A program made the translations under genes and the position numbers. From assembly GCF_900700375.1 (NCBI RefSeq), contig NC_041707.1, forward strand, positions 8,586,046 to 8,650,045: a DNA stretch of 64,000 bases, written 5' to 3'. Within the stretch, counting starts at the first letter, position 1. Each line of letters begins with the position of its first letter. The notes under the pieces are model-generated. The model had not been told where the DNA came from. It ran no database searches and saw only the letters and a list, made by a program, of their open reading frames with translations. Of this stretch, positions 33,000 to 50,003 are shown piece by piece. The DNA comes from Denticeps clupeoides. Lineage: Eukaryota > Chordata > Actinopteri > Clupeiformes > Denticipitidae.

Positions 33000-35824
33000 T
33001 TAGCGCTTGAAGTACCAGAAGGCAGCAAGCAGTATGGTGGGAACCAATATGGCAGCTAGGACTCCAAGCGATGGCGATTCACTGTCAGGTCGGGAGTTCT
33101 CAGGACCATTCTGATTCAGCAAGGGCTGGGGAATGGGAGAGAGGAGAACGCAACCGTTAATATGACGGATTAAGACAAAACTTCACAGACCACTGGGTGA
33201 TCACAATGATGACACTTCCAACATCTGGGGGGGTGTAGTGGGGCATGGTGGTTTTTCTACAGACTTTATTTATACACGTCAGCCAAATGTCTTGTGTATA
33301 GAAGCTATTTCTTCTAGAAGAAGAAAAAAAACTATGTAAATAGTCGACACTTGTAATAGGCACTCTACACCATGTAATGTGGAAAGTAAATATCTCACAT
33401 TCATCCATCTATACGTCATATTCAATCAAGTCGAACATGAGTATAAAAGATCCAGGTGCCTCACAAGCTTACTCATTAACAGGCACAGAATTGTGAGCTT
33501 TTGGGCCACTGGGAGAGAAGAGGAGGTTAAATCTATAGAAGGTCAAAGTAAAATAAAAATAAAATATGTAGATGAATTACAGTCGGGAAAAAAAAATAAA
33601 TAAAAAAAGTCCAACAGGACGCACCCTTTGGAGCACACGCAGGTGCACCTCCTCCCCGGCCGTCCTGAACAGATCCACTGCTGCACTGTGGGGCAGGTTC
33701 TCCAAACGATATCCATTGATCTAAATAAAACACAGGCACGTTTAGAGATGCTTCTTAGGAGTACGGTCTTTACTAATCGACATACATTTACGGCATTTAT
33801 CCAGAGTGACTTACTATCAGTAGTTAAAGGTACAGTCCGACCTGGGGACACTCAGGGTTAAGTGTCTTGCTCAGGGACACAATGGTAGTAAGTGGGGTAG
33901 ACTACTAAAGTGAAGTGAAAGTCATCGTGATGCACAGCACACGCAACGAAATGGGCCCTCTGCTTTTAACCATAACCCATTACAGGTGCCCGGGGAGCAG
34001 TGTGTGGGGACGGTGCTTTGCTCAGTGGCACCTTGGTGGTTCGGGATTCGAACCGGCAACCTTTGGGTAGCTTCCTTAACCGCTAGGCCCGTACTACCAA
34101 CTACCACAATGTTAGCAAGATGATGAGAGATTTAAACAAAAGCACTTGGATCCATTCATGTTATTAACAGACATTATGCATAACACTACTAAAATGTACT
34201 AATTTCATCAACAAGCCATTTTATGGATGTGCATCCACACCCTGTGGTGGGAGATTTTTTTAATACCTCTAGTATCTTGTCACCCTCCTGTAGTCGTCCA
34301 TCCTGAGCTGCAGCTCCATTCTCTTTAATTTTGGCCACGTAGATCCCACTGTCATTCAAAACGTACTGCTGATCCAAACCGCCCACAATGTTAAATCCGA
34401 GCCCTGAGGACAGAGTACACGCAGAAAAAAAAAAATAAAAATTATATCGTACAACACAAAGGCCTGTGCTGTCTTTCACATAATATGCTACAGAATAGGA
34501 ACGTGAGCTGGAATCAAGCCGTGCAGTTGACAGGTGAATATTCAATAGATTTAATCAAAATACAGTTGGGAAGAGAAGCCATCTAATGAGGACAAAGTCA
34601 TAACTTTATACATATTGACAAAGTTCTGTGGATGCAGAATCTTCATTAAAGAAAGAAAGTCCAGTTGCCATGACTCAACTTTTTTTTTTTTCTTCACAAA
34701 AAAAAAAAACAAAATAAAAAAACTTGTTACATGTTAACAATCACTTCACAACTTTATGCAGTTACAACAGCACTTAGGCCAACTGGTACAACATTTACAT
34801 TTATCAGACACCATTACAATAAGTAGTTAAGGGACAGCCCCCCCCCCTGGAGCAACTTAGGGTTATGTGTCTTGCTCAGGGACACAATGGTAGTAAGTGG
34901 GATTTGAACCTGGGTCTTCTGGTTCTTAGGCGAGTGTGTTACCACCCTCAAAATCTCATATTCAGCGACTAGGCGAATGGATTTGTGCAAACTTCAGCCG
35001 GAAACAGGAACCATGCACGGAAGCAGATGGGACGCAGAAGGTGCCAAGGAGGAGGCTGGGGAACTTGGCACGAACCTCCTCTCCTTTCCATTCACCCGAA
35101 AGGCCTTAAGCGGGTTTAAAAGGGTGAGACGCATCAGGGATCGCGGCCTCTGCGTGGATTAACCACAGGACAGGACCCGAGGCCGAAGTGCAGAGTGATA
35201 ACGTCTTGGGGACGTCGCGACGCCATCCGGGCAAAGGAGCAACGGTCCCAACCACGTCGCAGCTCCTTTCCCGGAGATCCAATCACCGGCGACCGGAAAC
35301 GACCGCCGACCTCCATTATGCTGGAGACGCAAATGCAGCCTGTGCTCAAGCGGCCCGATAACTATAGACAGAAGTCCCGGGGAACGGAGCTAATCCCGGA
35401 CCTTCACTTTCGCTTCTCTTCGTCCGACATTTTGACCCTAAGACGTAGCGGGCCTCGGCAGCGTCTAACTCGGCTCGCTAATTAACGAAAAGGCGGCGTC
35501 TTTTCCCACAAATTCCTACAGAAGCCCCCCACCCTGCAGACTAGGATCCCAGACGCAGACCGTGAAAGAAAAGTGAAAGAAAATGACGACGAGAGCGCCA
35601 TGTTGGCGTCCAAAGCGCGTCTCCTTTAACGACGACTGTCGCGTTTCAAATAGTCACAACCTCGTCACTTACGGCCACAGCCACAGGCCCCCCTCGGGGG
35701 GTGAAAAGTCCACCCGAGTCGCCGGGTTTCCTGCGACCCACGGCGGAGCAGGAGCATTACCTGCCGGACCCCTTTTCAGCCGAATGTCCACGATGCCGGA
35801 CGCGCCGTGCACAGACCCGTTCAT
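33000..35824 (-). CDS. synj2bp: synj2bp, synaptojanin-2-binding protein (OMP25), mitochondrial PDZ protein
   Basis: SYNJ2BP is a tail-anchored protein of the mitochondrial outer membrane whose single PDZ domain binds synaptojanin 2A, RRBP1 and other partners and supports mitochondria-ER contacts. Four exons join in phase: 35824-35761, 34403-34267, 33720-33625, 33125-33000; 140 aa (human 145). Start [20 protein letters not shown]; the PDZ carboxylate loop reads GLGFNIVGG (residues about 22-31), followed by [20 protein letters not shown] and [16 protein letters not shown], then [19 protein letters not shown]. The tail [20 protein letters not shown] is a single hydrophobic segment ending FKR, fitting the C-terminal anchor. 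Introns hold family A and B SINEs. The tyrosine-rich middle differs little from human. The promoter is CpG rich. Confidence 0.95.
33784..34104 (-). mobile_element. SINE family A remnant split by a family B SINE (synj2bp intron 2)
   Basis: The left part (33784-33906) is the tail and body of family A in minus orientation (ACATTTACGGCATTTATCC, GACACAATGGTAGTAAGTGG). It ends TAGACTACTA, then a family B copy begins, and a short family A head-like CTACCA follows at about 34100. The box B part of A is missing. Confidence 0.7.
33908..34098 (-). mobile_element. SINE family B in synj2bp intron 2
   Basis: AAGTGAAGTGAAAGTCATCG, CAACGAAATGGGCCCTCTGC, GGGATTCGAACCGGCAACC (box B complement) and CTTCCTTAACCGCTAGGCC, all in minus orientation. 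Confidence 0.88.
34791..34946 (-). mobile_element. SINE family A in synj2bp intron 1
   Basis: Tail ACATTTACATTTATCAGAC, then GGGATTTGAACCTGGGTC (box B complement) and GGCGAGTGTGTTACCACC at the head. Confidence 0.88.
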
Positions 35825-36060
35825 CGCGGCAGGCAGGCGTGCGAGATCTCCGTCACGGCACGCTGGTCGACGTGAAGGTGAACCCGCGAAGGACGTCTCG
35901 GTCTCCGTCCCGCCGCTCCGTGGCGGTGCGTGGAAAGTGTCGCTCTGTCGCCACCTGGCGCGGAGAACGTGGTGGGCAGAGGGCAACCGGAAGTCCCGCC
36001 CAGAGTAGAGACGGACATATCTCCCGCCCAATCAGAGTTTAGTCTGCTCTTTATCTGCAT
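35000..36060 (-). promoter_or_regulatory. CpG-rich synj2bp promoter, exon 1 surroundings and intron 1 start
   Basis: CG dinucleotides are dense from about 35100 to 36030, around synj2bp exon 1 (35761-35824). A 141-codon plus-strand frame here has no family resemblance and is a composition artefact. A divergent transcript cannot be excluded. Confidence 0.55.
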
Positions 36061-36257
36061 CGTGTATGTACTTGGTGCATAGTTTACGATGCGAAGCGTA
36101 TCAAAACAGTCATTTTCATAAAAAGTGATTAAATATAAAAGCCGCAGGTTTACACAACCTCAAACACAATATAATATAAAGCTGGAGAATGGAGCTTAAG
36201 TCTGTTGCACAAAATGAAGATATCGCCTTATCAAAAATGATATCACATAAAAATATA

Positions 36258-37497
36258 CAGTCCAGGCCAAAAGTTTGGACACACCTTCTCATTTAATGTG
36301 TTTTCTTTATTTTTATGACCATTTACATTGGTAGATTCTCACTGAAGGTATCAAAACTATGAATGAACACATGTGGAGTTATGTACTTAACAAAAAGTGA
36401 AGACCTGGTCTCCACAGTCACCGGACCTGAACCCAATCGAGATGGTTTGGGGTGAGCTGGACCGCAGAGTGAAGGCAAAGGGACCAACAAGTGCTAAATA
36501 CCTCTGGGAACTCCTTCAAGACTGTTGGAAAATCATTTCAGGTGACGACCTCTTGAAGCCCATCGAGAGAATGCCAAGAGTGTGCAAAGCAGTAATCAGA
36601 GCAAAGGGCGGCTATTTTGAAGAAACTAGAATATAAAACATGTTTTCAGTTATTTCACCTTTTTGAGGATGATGTGGTCCCCCTAGCTTCATCAGACTCT
36701 TACCTTCAGCTCTTGCTGGGTAGTGTGATGTGGCTGGGATGAGGATCAGCACCCCCAAATCCGAGACCATGGTTCTAGACCGGAAAAAGGTGGCTTGCCC
36801 TCTCCGGATCGGGAGAGAGGTCCTGCCTCAAGTGGAGGAGTTTAAGTATCTCGGGGTCTTGTTCACGAGTGAGGGAAGAAGGGAGCAACAATCAGGGAAA
36901 CAATCTGTGGAGGTGAAGAGGGAGCTGAGCCAGAAAGCAAGGCTCTCGATTTACCAGACGATCTACATCCCAATCCTCACCTATGGTCATGAGCTTTAGG
37001 TAATGACCAAAAGAACAAGATTGTGGATACAAGCAGCCGAAATGAGTTTCCTCTGTAGGGTTGCCGGGCGCAGAGATAGGGTGAGGAGCTCGGACATTTG
37101 GGAGGAACTCAGAGAGGAACTGCTGCTCCTCCACATTGAAAGGAACAAGTTGAGGTGGTTCAGGCATCTGGTCAGAATGCCTCCTGGACGCTTCCCTGGG
37201 GAGGTGTTTCAGGCATGTCCGGAACACACTGGAGAAATTATATCTCCAGTCTGGTCTGGGAACGCCTTAAGGTCCCGCCAGAGGAGCTGGTGGAGGTGGC
37301 TGGGGAGAGAGAGGGATTCCCTAATTGGGAAGCTGCCCCGCGACCCGGATAAGCGGAGGAAGACGAGGACATAACTCTACATGTGTTCATTCATAGTTGG
37401 AGTTAAGTTGTTTTTTGATGCCTTCAGTGAGAATCTACCAATGTAAATGGTCATGAAAATAAAGAAAACACTTTGAATGAGAAGGTGTGTCCAAACT
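36258..37497 (+). mobile_element. Internally deleted Tc1-like element, copy 3, interrupted by a LINE piece
   Basis: Left end CAGTCCAGGCCAAAAGTTTG; right part reads AAGGTGTGTCCAAACTAAGG, so the last bases have diverged. A 79-codon plus-strand frame (36397-36636) has WSPQSPDLNPIEMVWGELD. An RTE-like LINE fragment sits at 36667-37369 between TTTCACCTTTTTG and ACATAACTCTACATGTG, which are adjacent in other copies. Confidence 0.9.
36667..37369 (+). mobile_element. RTE/Rex3-like LINE 3' fragment inside a Tc1-like element
   Basis: Plus-strand frames give GMRISTPKSETMVLDRKKVA, LPQVEEFKYLGVLFTSEGRR and SIYQTIYIPILTYGHEL, then IQAAEMSFLCRVAGRRDRVR and LLLHIERNKLRWFRHLVRMP, the known C-terminal order of fish RTE-type reverse transcriptases. 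The 5' part is missing (5' truncation is typical) and there are frame breaks. The end GATAAGCGGAGGAAGACG matches the usual RTE 3' end. Clade name is from memory. Confidence 0.85.
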
Positions 37498-38850
37498 AAG
37501 GTGTGTCAATAAGGTAAGCACAACCTTAATATAAAACCACAATAAAATCACGAAACTGAAGACAATTTCAAACATTTGCCACGTCTCACTTTTATTCAAA
37601 ACTAAAAATAATTGCAGTTTCTTTGGCAAATCCCCTATTTTGAAAATCATTATGAAAATGGATCATAATGACTAACTTATCAGTGACATTTACATAATAC
37701 AGTACTCACACACAAATTACATCAATACTGAAACTACACAGTCGATAACGCATATGACAGATGTTTCCATGCACCTGGTGTTATCTGACCTAAAAATCCT
37801 GTGCCTCTACCCGTACGATGAGATCACCAGGAAATAAAGACTACATGTATCCAACACTTATAGGTGGATACATGTATAGTTGGAAACAACCCCCCCTACA
37901 CAGGTGTCATTTCGTCTATGCATGACTGTGTGACAGTTGAACACTGTTTATTTCCAAAATTGTTTAATTCGCTTCAAAAAATATAACTCTGCAACACTCA
38001 TTTCTGAGAGTCCACATTTAATCAAAACAGCCAAAACTATGTATTTTCTATAAGGCTAATAAATATATCCATAAGCTTTCTTCATAACATGATACATGCT
38101 AATTTATTAATTCAACAGTCAGGCAGCTAACATAGCTAAAGGAGCTTGTGTGGAAATCAAAAGAGAGTTAAAGCAGGAATAGAAGTGATCAAAAGGCAAA
38201 GGACACAGGTTACATTGGGTCCTTCTCGTGCATCATCTCATTTCACCCTGGCTATGCTCCTGAAAACAGGAAGAGAGCCACTATTCAGTCCTTAAGTTAC
38301 TAACACAGTGTGCTGTGACCGATAGTCCATGCCTGAGGCTGCCCCGAACGTGCATGGCTTTCAACATCCACTTTGTCCACCAATCTGAACTGCTCTCGGG
38401 CAACTGCATGGTGAATGTGACTGAATGCCTGAGTAGGGTGGTTTACTGCTTCTGATTGCTGGGCCAAGTATTCTGATGACCTGGTGGAATAGTATGAGGC
38501 CTTCACACCAAAACATCACAGTATGTAGCCATCCCTGCCACATCCAAACATATCCGAGAACATACACCAGCTCTACAGCCTAACACAAAAGGCCTGTCTA
38601 ATCACATGTATGCGTTGTTTATGTTTAAAGACATGGAATTTATATGGTTTCATGCATTTATAGACAAAGATTCGAAATCAACAGTGAAATTATATCTACA
38701 CACCAATCAAGGGAGGATTCTCTGCCCTGGCTAGACAGCAAATGAAAGACTAAATGATTAATAATATCCTGATATTCTGCCCAGGGCTGCCCTTAAAACA
38801 CCCACAACTTATAATGCAGTGTGGTATCCAGGGTGGCTGATGTGTGTGAG
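37498..38850 (-). other. Probable lgals3 3'UTR and intergenic DNA
   Basis: No other gene is seen. A minus-strand AATAAA (plus TTTATT at 37591-37596) lies 1.25 kb past the lgals3 stop. An imperfect hairpin occurs near 37841-37880 (CTACATGTATCC and GGATACATGTATAG). Confidence 0.45.
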
Positions 38851-41800
38851 TTAGATCAGACTGGGGGCCACACTGTAGAGTGCTACATCGCCCACCACAC
38901 GAAGGAGCGTGACGTCCTCTAGCCCCCCAGTACGATGTTCATACTCCAGCAGATGAATACCGTCCACTGCCACCTTAAACATGTCTCCTTCCACTAGGAT
39001 CTTCAGCTACAGAGAACACACACAGTACATCAATCAGTAACAAATCTTGCAGAATCCATAATCCAGCGGTTATCGTGTCAGATTTGGGTTTGGCGTCTTC
39101 CCGCCATACCTCAAACTGTTGCCCTTGGATGAATGGGAAACTCCCCTCCCTCTCCTCTGGACCCCAGTAGCCCCCAAGAAAGGAGTTTCGGACAATGGTC
39201 TGCTCTGGGAAGCGAGGGTTGAAGTGGAAGACCACGTCTGACTCTTTCACAAAGTCTATGTTAAACCTAATATGTGCACACATACACAACAATGGGTGTG
39301 AACACAACAGCATCTCACAATTGAGAATTTTTGATACTGGGTTGTGTATTCATGGGTTTGTGAGTGTTTTCAGTTGAGTACCTGTCAGCACCTGGGACTG
39401 GCTTTCCTATAATGGTGATCATGAGGCGTGGCATGACACCAGCATGGAGGGGCATCTCATATGGCACTGACTGTAGAATGGACACATACACAAAACTTTT
39501 AAACACTATTGCTTTTTTTAAAACTCTTTGCGTAAAGTTAATATTGAAAGAAAACAGAACAGGTCTAAGATTCTTTTTTTCCCTTGGAAACAAAGCAGCA
39601 CCTCTGGCCAATTCAGTTCCACATTGTAGGCAACAGTCACTTGACCTTGACTTTTGATCGTCAAAATCGAATCTGTTTATGTTTGAGTCAAAGTAAACAC
39701 TTGTACCAAATAAAAAAAAAACTTGCCTACAGCAGTTCGTGCAATTAGGTTTTTTCAAAAGAATGGTACACAGTCAATTTGAAATCACTGCTGTCCCTAG
39801 CAGTGGCATATAAATCCAAATGACACCCTTGATTGCAGGCAAATTGACCCATGACACTTCTAACAGAGTTGCAATAAGCCCCGCGGCGGTTCTACCATTT
39901 CTGCAACGAACTTATTCAGAAATGTCCTACATGGCGCCAGCCCGATGCACAACGGCAGTTTCTGTTCCGTTTGCTCACTTCTTCCATTCAAACACTCGCT
40001 TATAACAAGCGCTCTTTTCATGACTCATGAAAAAAGAATGGCTTGGACGATTTCACCATGACGACATCCATGTCAAATACTCCTTACCCTGATTCCAAAG
40101 TGTGGCCCAGCCCCATGACTCATGTATGCAGTCAGGAGAGGTTTCCATGCAAAATGATTGCACACAATCATTTGTCTTATTAGTGCTCACTGTTTATGTC
40201 AATAACATTTGAAAATCGGTGGCTATACATTCAGATCGTTGTTGTTTAATGTTTAACATCAGGTTCAGTTATCCTCCAGTAGAGCACATTGAGAGCACAA
40301 GTTCTGGATGTTTTAATGACATGTTTCATCAAATTTCATACCACCCTTAATATCCAGGGCATTCAATGAAATGTGGCACATCTGCTGTTATCCCTTCTTG
40401 TCCTTTTTCATTGGTTAGCTGTAAAATGGTAAAATGCAATGGAAATCATTTGTCACTGTTAAATAGACTGGTTTAGTGTGAAGAGCAAGACATCACAAGC
40501 TATTTAAGCAAAACATTCTAGATCTACAGCTAGCAAAATCTTTAAAATATCTTCAGAAGAATGGTATACACAGCAGGTTTTCCAGGAAACCTGTTGAGTG
40601 ACCTATAGGTGACCCAACCTTCACAGACACAGAGGCTTCAGCTGCCGAACATAATTCATTTGACACATCTCATCTGGTAAGAAAGTCAGTTGGCTTGTAC
40701 AGCCTTGATTAAGTTTCTTTATTCAGCAAGAAAAAGAAAAGGTTAACTCATGCATATTCACAAACATTCCATATTATAAAGCAGTTACACCCATATATAT
40801 AGATATATTCATAAAGTGCTTAGTATACTTATATAATCAGAATTTAAAAGATTTTACAGTTCATTCATATTTTATTTTCTCTGCTGGGCTGTGTGATTGC
40901 CAGGCTGGTTACTACTGTGCTACTCCCATACTCCAATCTGCTATGTTCCCCCCGCCCTCACTCGTGATTCAAACGTGAAATTAAGCAAATAATTTGGTAG
41001 TACTGGAAACAGCAACTGTTGGAGCTTCTACACTGAGACAGAAAGATCACAGTGTTAAAGCATTGAGGGGGAAAAGGGAAGGAAGAAAATATCGTCATGT
41101 GGGATGGAGGGTTCCTGAGTCAGCTGCAAGATTTTAAGGTGTGGTTTAGTAACCCATTAAAGGAGATGTCGAGGTCTCATCCTCCCCAGTGTCCTCCTGT
41201 CTTCCTGCTGCAAAAACCTTTATGTTGCATTCAATAATGTGGTGGTCTGTACGGGGGCTGAAAGACAAAAGGATGTGCATCTTTTAAAATGTGTAAGAAG
41301 TGCTTATTTTGAGAACACCTCCAAAGCAGCCCAGACCAACCCCAAAGAGCCTTGCATTTTACACCACAACACCACCCTCAAACCCAGAATCTTGTCCAAC
41401 ACAAAGAAGCAAAACCAAATGTATAAGCATAGCACCTATATGAATCATAGCACCTGAAGAGAGAGGAGGAAACCAAAAAGTTAGATCAAGCAATTTCATA
41501 CCCTAAGACCCTAGAACTAGAAGGTTCTTTTGTGCTACATTATTGTATGATACCCTTGTCACCTTAAAATCTTGAGGTCTCTATATAAGAATATGAATGC
41601 CATGAATGCCTCATTCAATGAAATCCTTGCCCCTGTATTGATCCATTAGTGAAATTAGTACCAGAGCTGAAAAGTTGCCAAAATGTCACACTGTATTTTT
41701 AGCATGTCAGTACTAGAATGAATTAGAATGAATGAGTGCTCAACATTGTACTTTTCACTGAATGAGGAATAGAAGCATAGAAAAAGTTTTATCAGAAGGG

Positions 41801-43087
41801 GACATGAAGGGAAGATCAGTGGAGACACCCATACTCACCAACATGCCTCCTGGAGCACCTGGTCCACCATATGGTCCCATGGGACCATGTCCGAATGATC
41901 CAGGAGCCCCTGGCTGTGCAGGGAAGCCACCAGCAGGCTGACCCCAGGAGCCTGGAGGCACTGCAGGGAACCCTCCTCCAGGGAAGCCTGGAGCAGGAGC
42001 GTGAGGAAAGGAAGGTGGCCCACCAGAGTAAGGCATGTTATGGTAGGGTCCTGGTGGCCCACCTCCATAAGGCATGTTAGGACATGGCCCAGGAGGTCCC
42101 CCTGGAGTGGAGGGAAATTGTGCAGGAGGGTAAGGCACAGGTCCGCCTCCTTGGAACTGTCCAGGTGAGCCACCGCTTGGTGAGTAACCCTGACCAGGCA
42201 TGGGAGGGAACTGTCCCGGAGCCCCAGGTCCATGTGGGAACTGCCCTGGCACTCCTGGTCCAGGTGGATAGCCACCCGGTGCCGATGGTGCCCCTGGAAA
42301 ATGACCCGCTGCCCCAGGGCCTGGTGGGAACTGTCCAGGCTGGCCGCCAGGAAAGTGATTCGGAGCTCCAGGACCGGACAGGCCACCGGGGAAACCTACA
42401 GGAGGAGAGGGTTGGCCTGGACCCCCAGCAGAGTTGTAGTTTGGGCCTCCAGGTGCAGTGCCGGGCCATCCAGGGTTAGTAGGCGGTGGTGCGTTGCTGG
42501 GGGCAGAGGGGTTGGTGTGGCCTGTTTTGGCTGCCTTACCTGGAACATCGTCCGATAAGGCGTCAGCAAGCTGGATTCAGGGCAGACAGGGTCAAGAGTG
42601 AGAATTTAAAGCAGAACTACAATTATCTGAATAACCACAAATGCAACTCCTAATGCAAACTACAAATATACCAAGACAGGCTAAAGCAGGCCAGCTCTGG
42701 ACAAGTTTACCAAATATGTATATCAGATGGGCGTGTAATCCATCCAGTTAAACCAGTTATGGGAAAATACATTTTTAACAATTCAGCACAATCAAGTGTA
42801 AATGGTAAAGCCAGAGTATGGACAGATATGGAGAAAACCGCTGTCCAGAAGCTTCTCACTTCTAATCTAAAACTGATATATGATGTGTGGCCGTGAACAT
42901 TCCCATGACGCGCAGGAATGGTTATAAGCGCTCATGAGGCAAAGGTGGTATCACAAAAAAAGAAAGCAAAGCTAATGGTGTTCAAACGGAACCTGCACAT
43001 TTTATTTGTAGGGATAAAGCTCATAGAATAAATGTTTCTTATACACACAAAACAGACAGTTTTCAAACTCACCGAAAAATCCGCCAT
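38851..43087 (-). CDS. lgals3: lgals3, chimera-type galectin-3
   Basis: Galectin-3 is a beta-galactoside-binding lectin acting outside and inside the cell; its Pro/Gly-rich N-terminal domain drives oligomerisation. Five coding exons join in phase: 43087-43073 (MADFS), 42570-41839 (244 codons), 39470-39382, 39266-39110, 39006-38851; 382 aa. After LADALSDDVPGKAA the big exon is Pro/Gly/Gln-rich with repeats such as PGQFPPGPG, PGQFPHGPG, PGQFPPMPG and NMPYGGGPP/NMPYSGGPP. The CRD starts SVPYEMPLHAGVMPRLMITI and holds the sugar-binding residues in HFNPRF, VRN and WGPEER, ending EDVTLLRVVGDVALYSV. A 5'UTR exon near 43357-43420 and acceptor TTCATTACAG at 43092 precede the start. The N-terminal domain is more than twice the mammalian length. 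MAPK1IP1L, a Pro-rich relative of this leader, was considered and excluded because the exon joins the CRD in frame. Confidence 0.94.
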
Positions 43088-43090
43088 AGC

Positions 43091-44326
43091 CTGTAATGAA
43101 ACGGAATGAAAGACGGAAGCTGTTAGAGACAGAGCACTGAAGCAAACAAACGTCGACGCTTAATTTTTTTTTTTAAGAAAACAAAGTTCACTTTTAAGTC
43201 ATGCAGCACCCTTGGGCGGCTAAGAGGCTAAAACGCCTCAGTGAACTCTAATGGCGATGTGAAGCGTGCTCTCAAGTCGAAGAGCGAACACACCCGCGCC
43301 GTGTTCGAACTACCGACAGGCCCGGCGACGAACGTAAGCATTTCACCACTATTACCTCCGAGAGAAGAGGGCCTGCTTTCCGGGATTTGTGCCGCAGCTA
43401 CTTGTGTTGCGACCATCCACCAGCGAGGCGAAATAAAAAAAAAAAAAAAAATTAAAAAAAATCACACAACTCTACAAAGGAAGTGCGCTCACAACTCGCA
43501 ACCCGACGCGCGCAGATCTCCGAGCATCCGGATGCGACGGAAGCGCCCGACGCGGGCGCACGCCAGCCCATCCTCGAGCTCTAGAGATCTGCGGAGCTCT
43601 TGAGGCTGGCCGCGCAGAGCGCTACTGCGCATGACGGGTCGAATGCACGGCGGAGGAAGTCGCGCTTAGCGGCTTACTTCGTTGAAGTTACGTGACGTCG
43701 TTCGTCCGTCTGCATCTTCACGCTTGAAAATACTCGAAGCTTGAATAGCTGAACGTATTTTTTTTTGTTTGTTTGCTTGTTTCTGAATTGTTGTCGGCGA
43801 GCAACATAAGTTACTGTAACTGAAGCCATTTTCTCGGGTGGCACCTGTGTGCATGGCATCAGTGGGTGGCTCCCGATCAATCATCAACATAAAACCAGGC
43901 CACGTCTAGACTTCTGTCACCGCCTCCGTTTATAATGGCGTTGCCCGCACGTTGTGGCGACGCGAGTCCCCGTAAGCGACAGCGTACACGGCTCTCGGTC
44001 ACAATCCTCGCCGTCCCCGTTGCCGAATCAGAAGCAACACAATGGCGTCAAAGCGAAGACGCGGGCATTTCTTTTGTGGGGTTGTACTAACTCGGTGTCG
44101 GCGTGGTTAGAATTAGGGGGGAGTTTGGTACCGACGTGCTGAATTTGACTGCCGTTTCCTGCAGGAGCTGGGAGAGGATGTTGGGGAGGAGGCGGGCTCG
44201 GGGATTGGTCAGAATTTGGTCACCTGACCATCCTGGAAAAAAAAACAAAAAAACAACCCCCCCCTAAAAAAAAACCATACAGCGGACTGTCGAGCTCCGC
44301 ACAATCGGAGTCTGCGCTTCGCCGAA
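43091..44326. promoter_or_regulatory. Shared head-to-head promoter region of lgals3 and gmfb
   Basis: CpG-rich DNA covers the space between the lgals3 start codon (minus) and the gmfb start codon (plus). A candidate lgals3 noncoding exon ends with CTCTCGGAG and donor GTAATAG near 43350-43356. gmfb exon 1 ends with its start codon. Bidirectional use is inference from layout. Confidence 0.6.

Positions 44327-50003
<5,677 letters not shown>

Noticed and set aside
35583-36060. ORFs of 79-141 codons around synj2bp exon 1
   Set aside because: CpG-island artefacts; only the minus frame starting at 35824 joins the PDZ exons.
41835-42479. Several long ORFs in other frames over the lgals3 repeat exon
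   Set aside because: They are shadows of the Pro/Gly-rich coding repeat; only one frame joins the galectin CRD in phase.
41839-43087. Separate mapk1ip1l-like gene
   Set aside because: The leader looks similar, but the exon ends in phase 0 with a good donor and continues directly into SVPYEMPL of the CRD, as in galectin-3.
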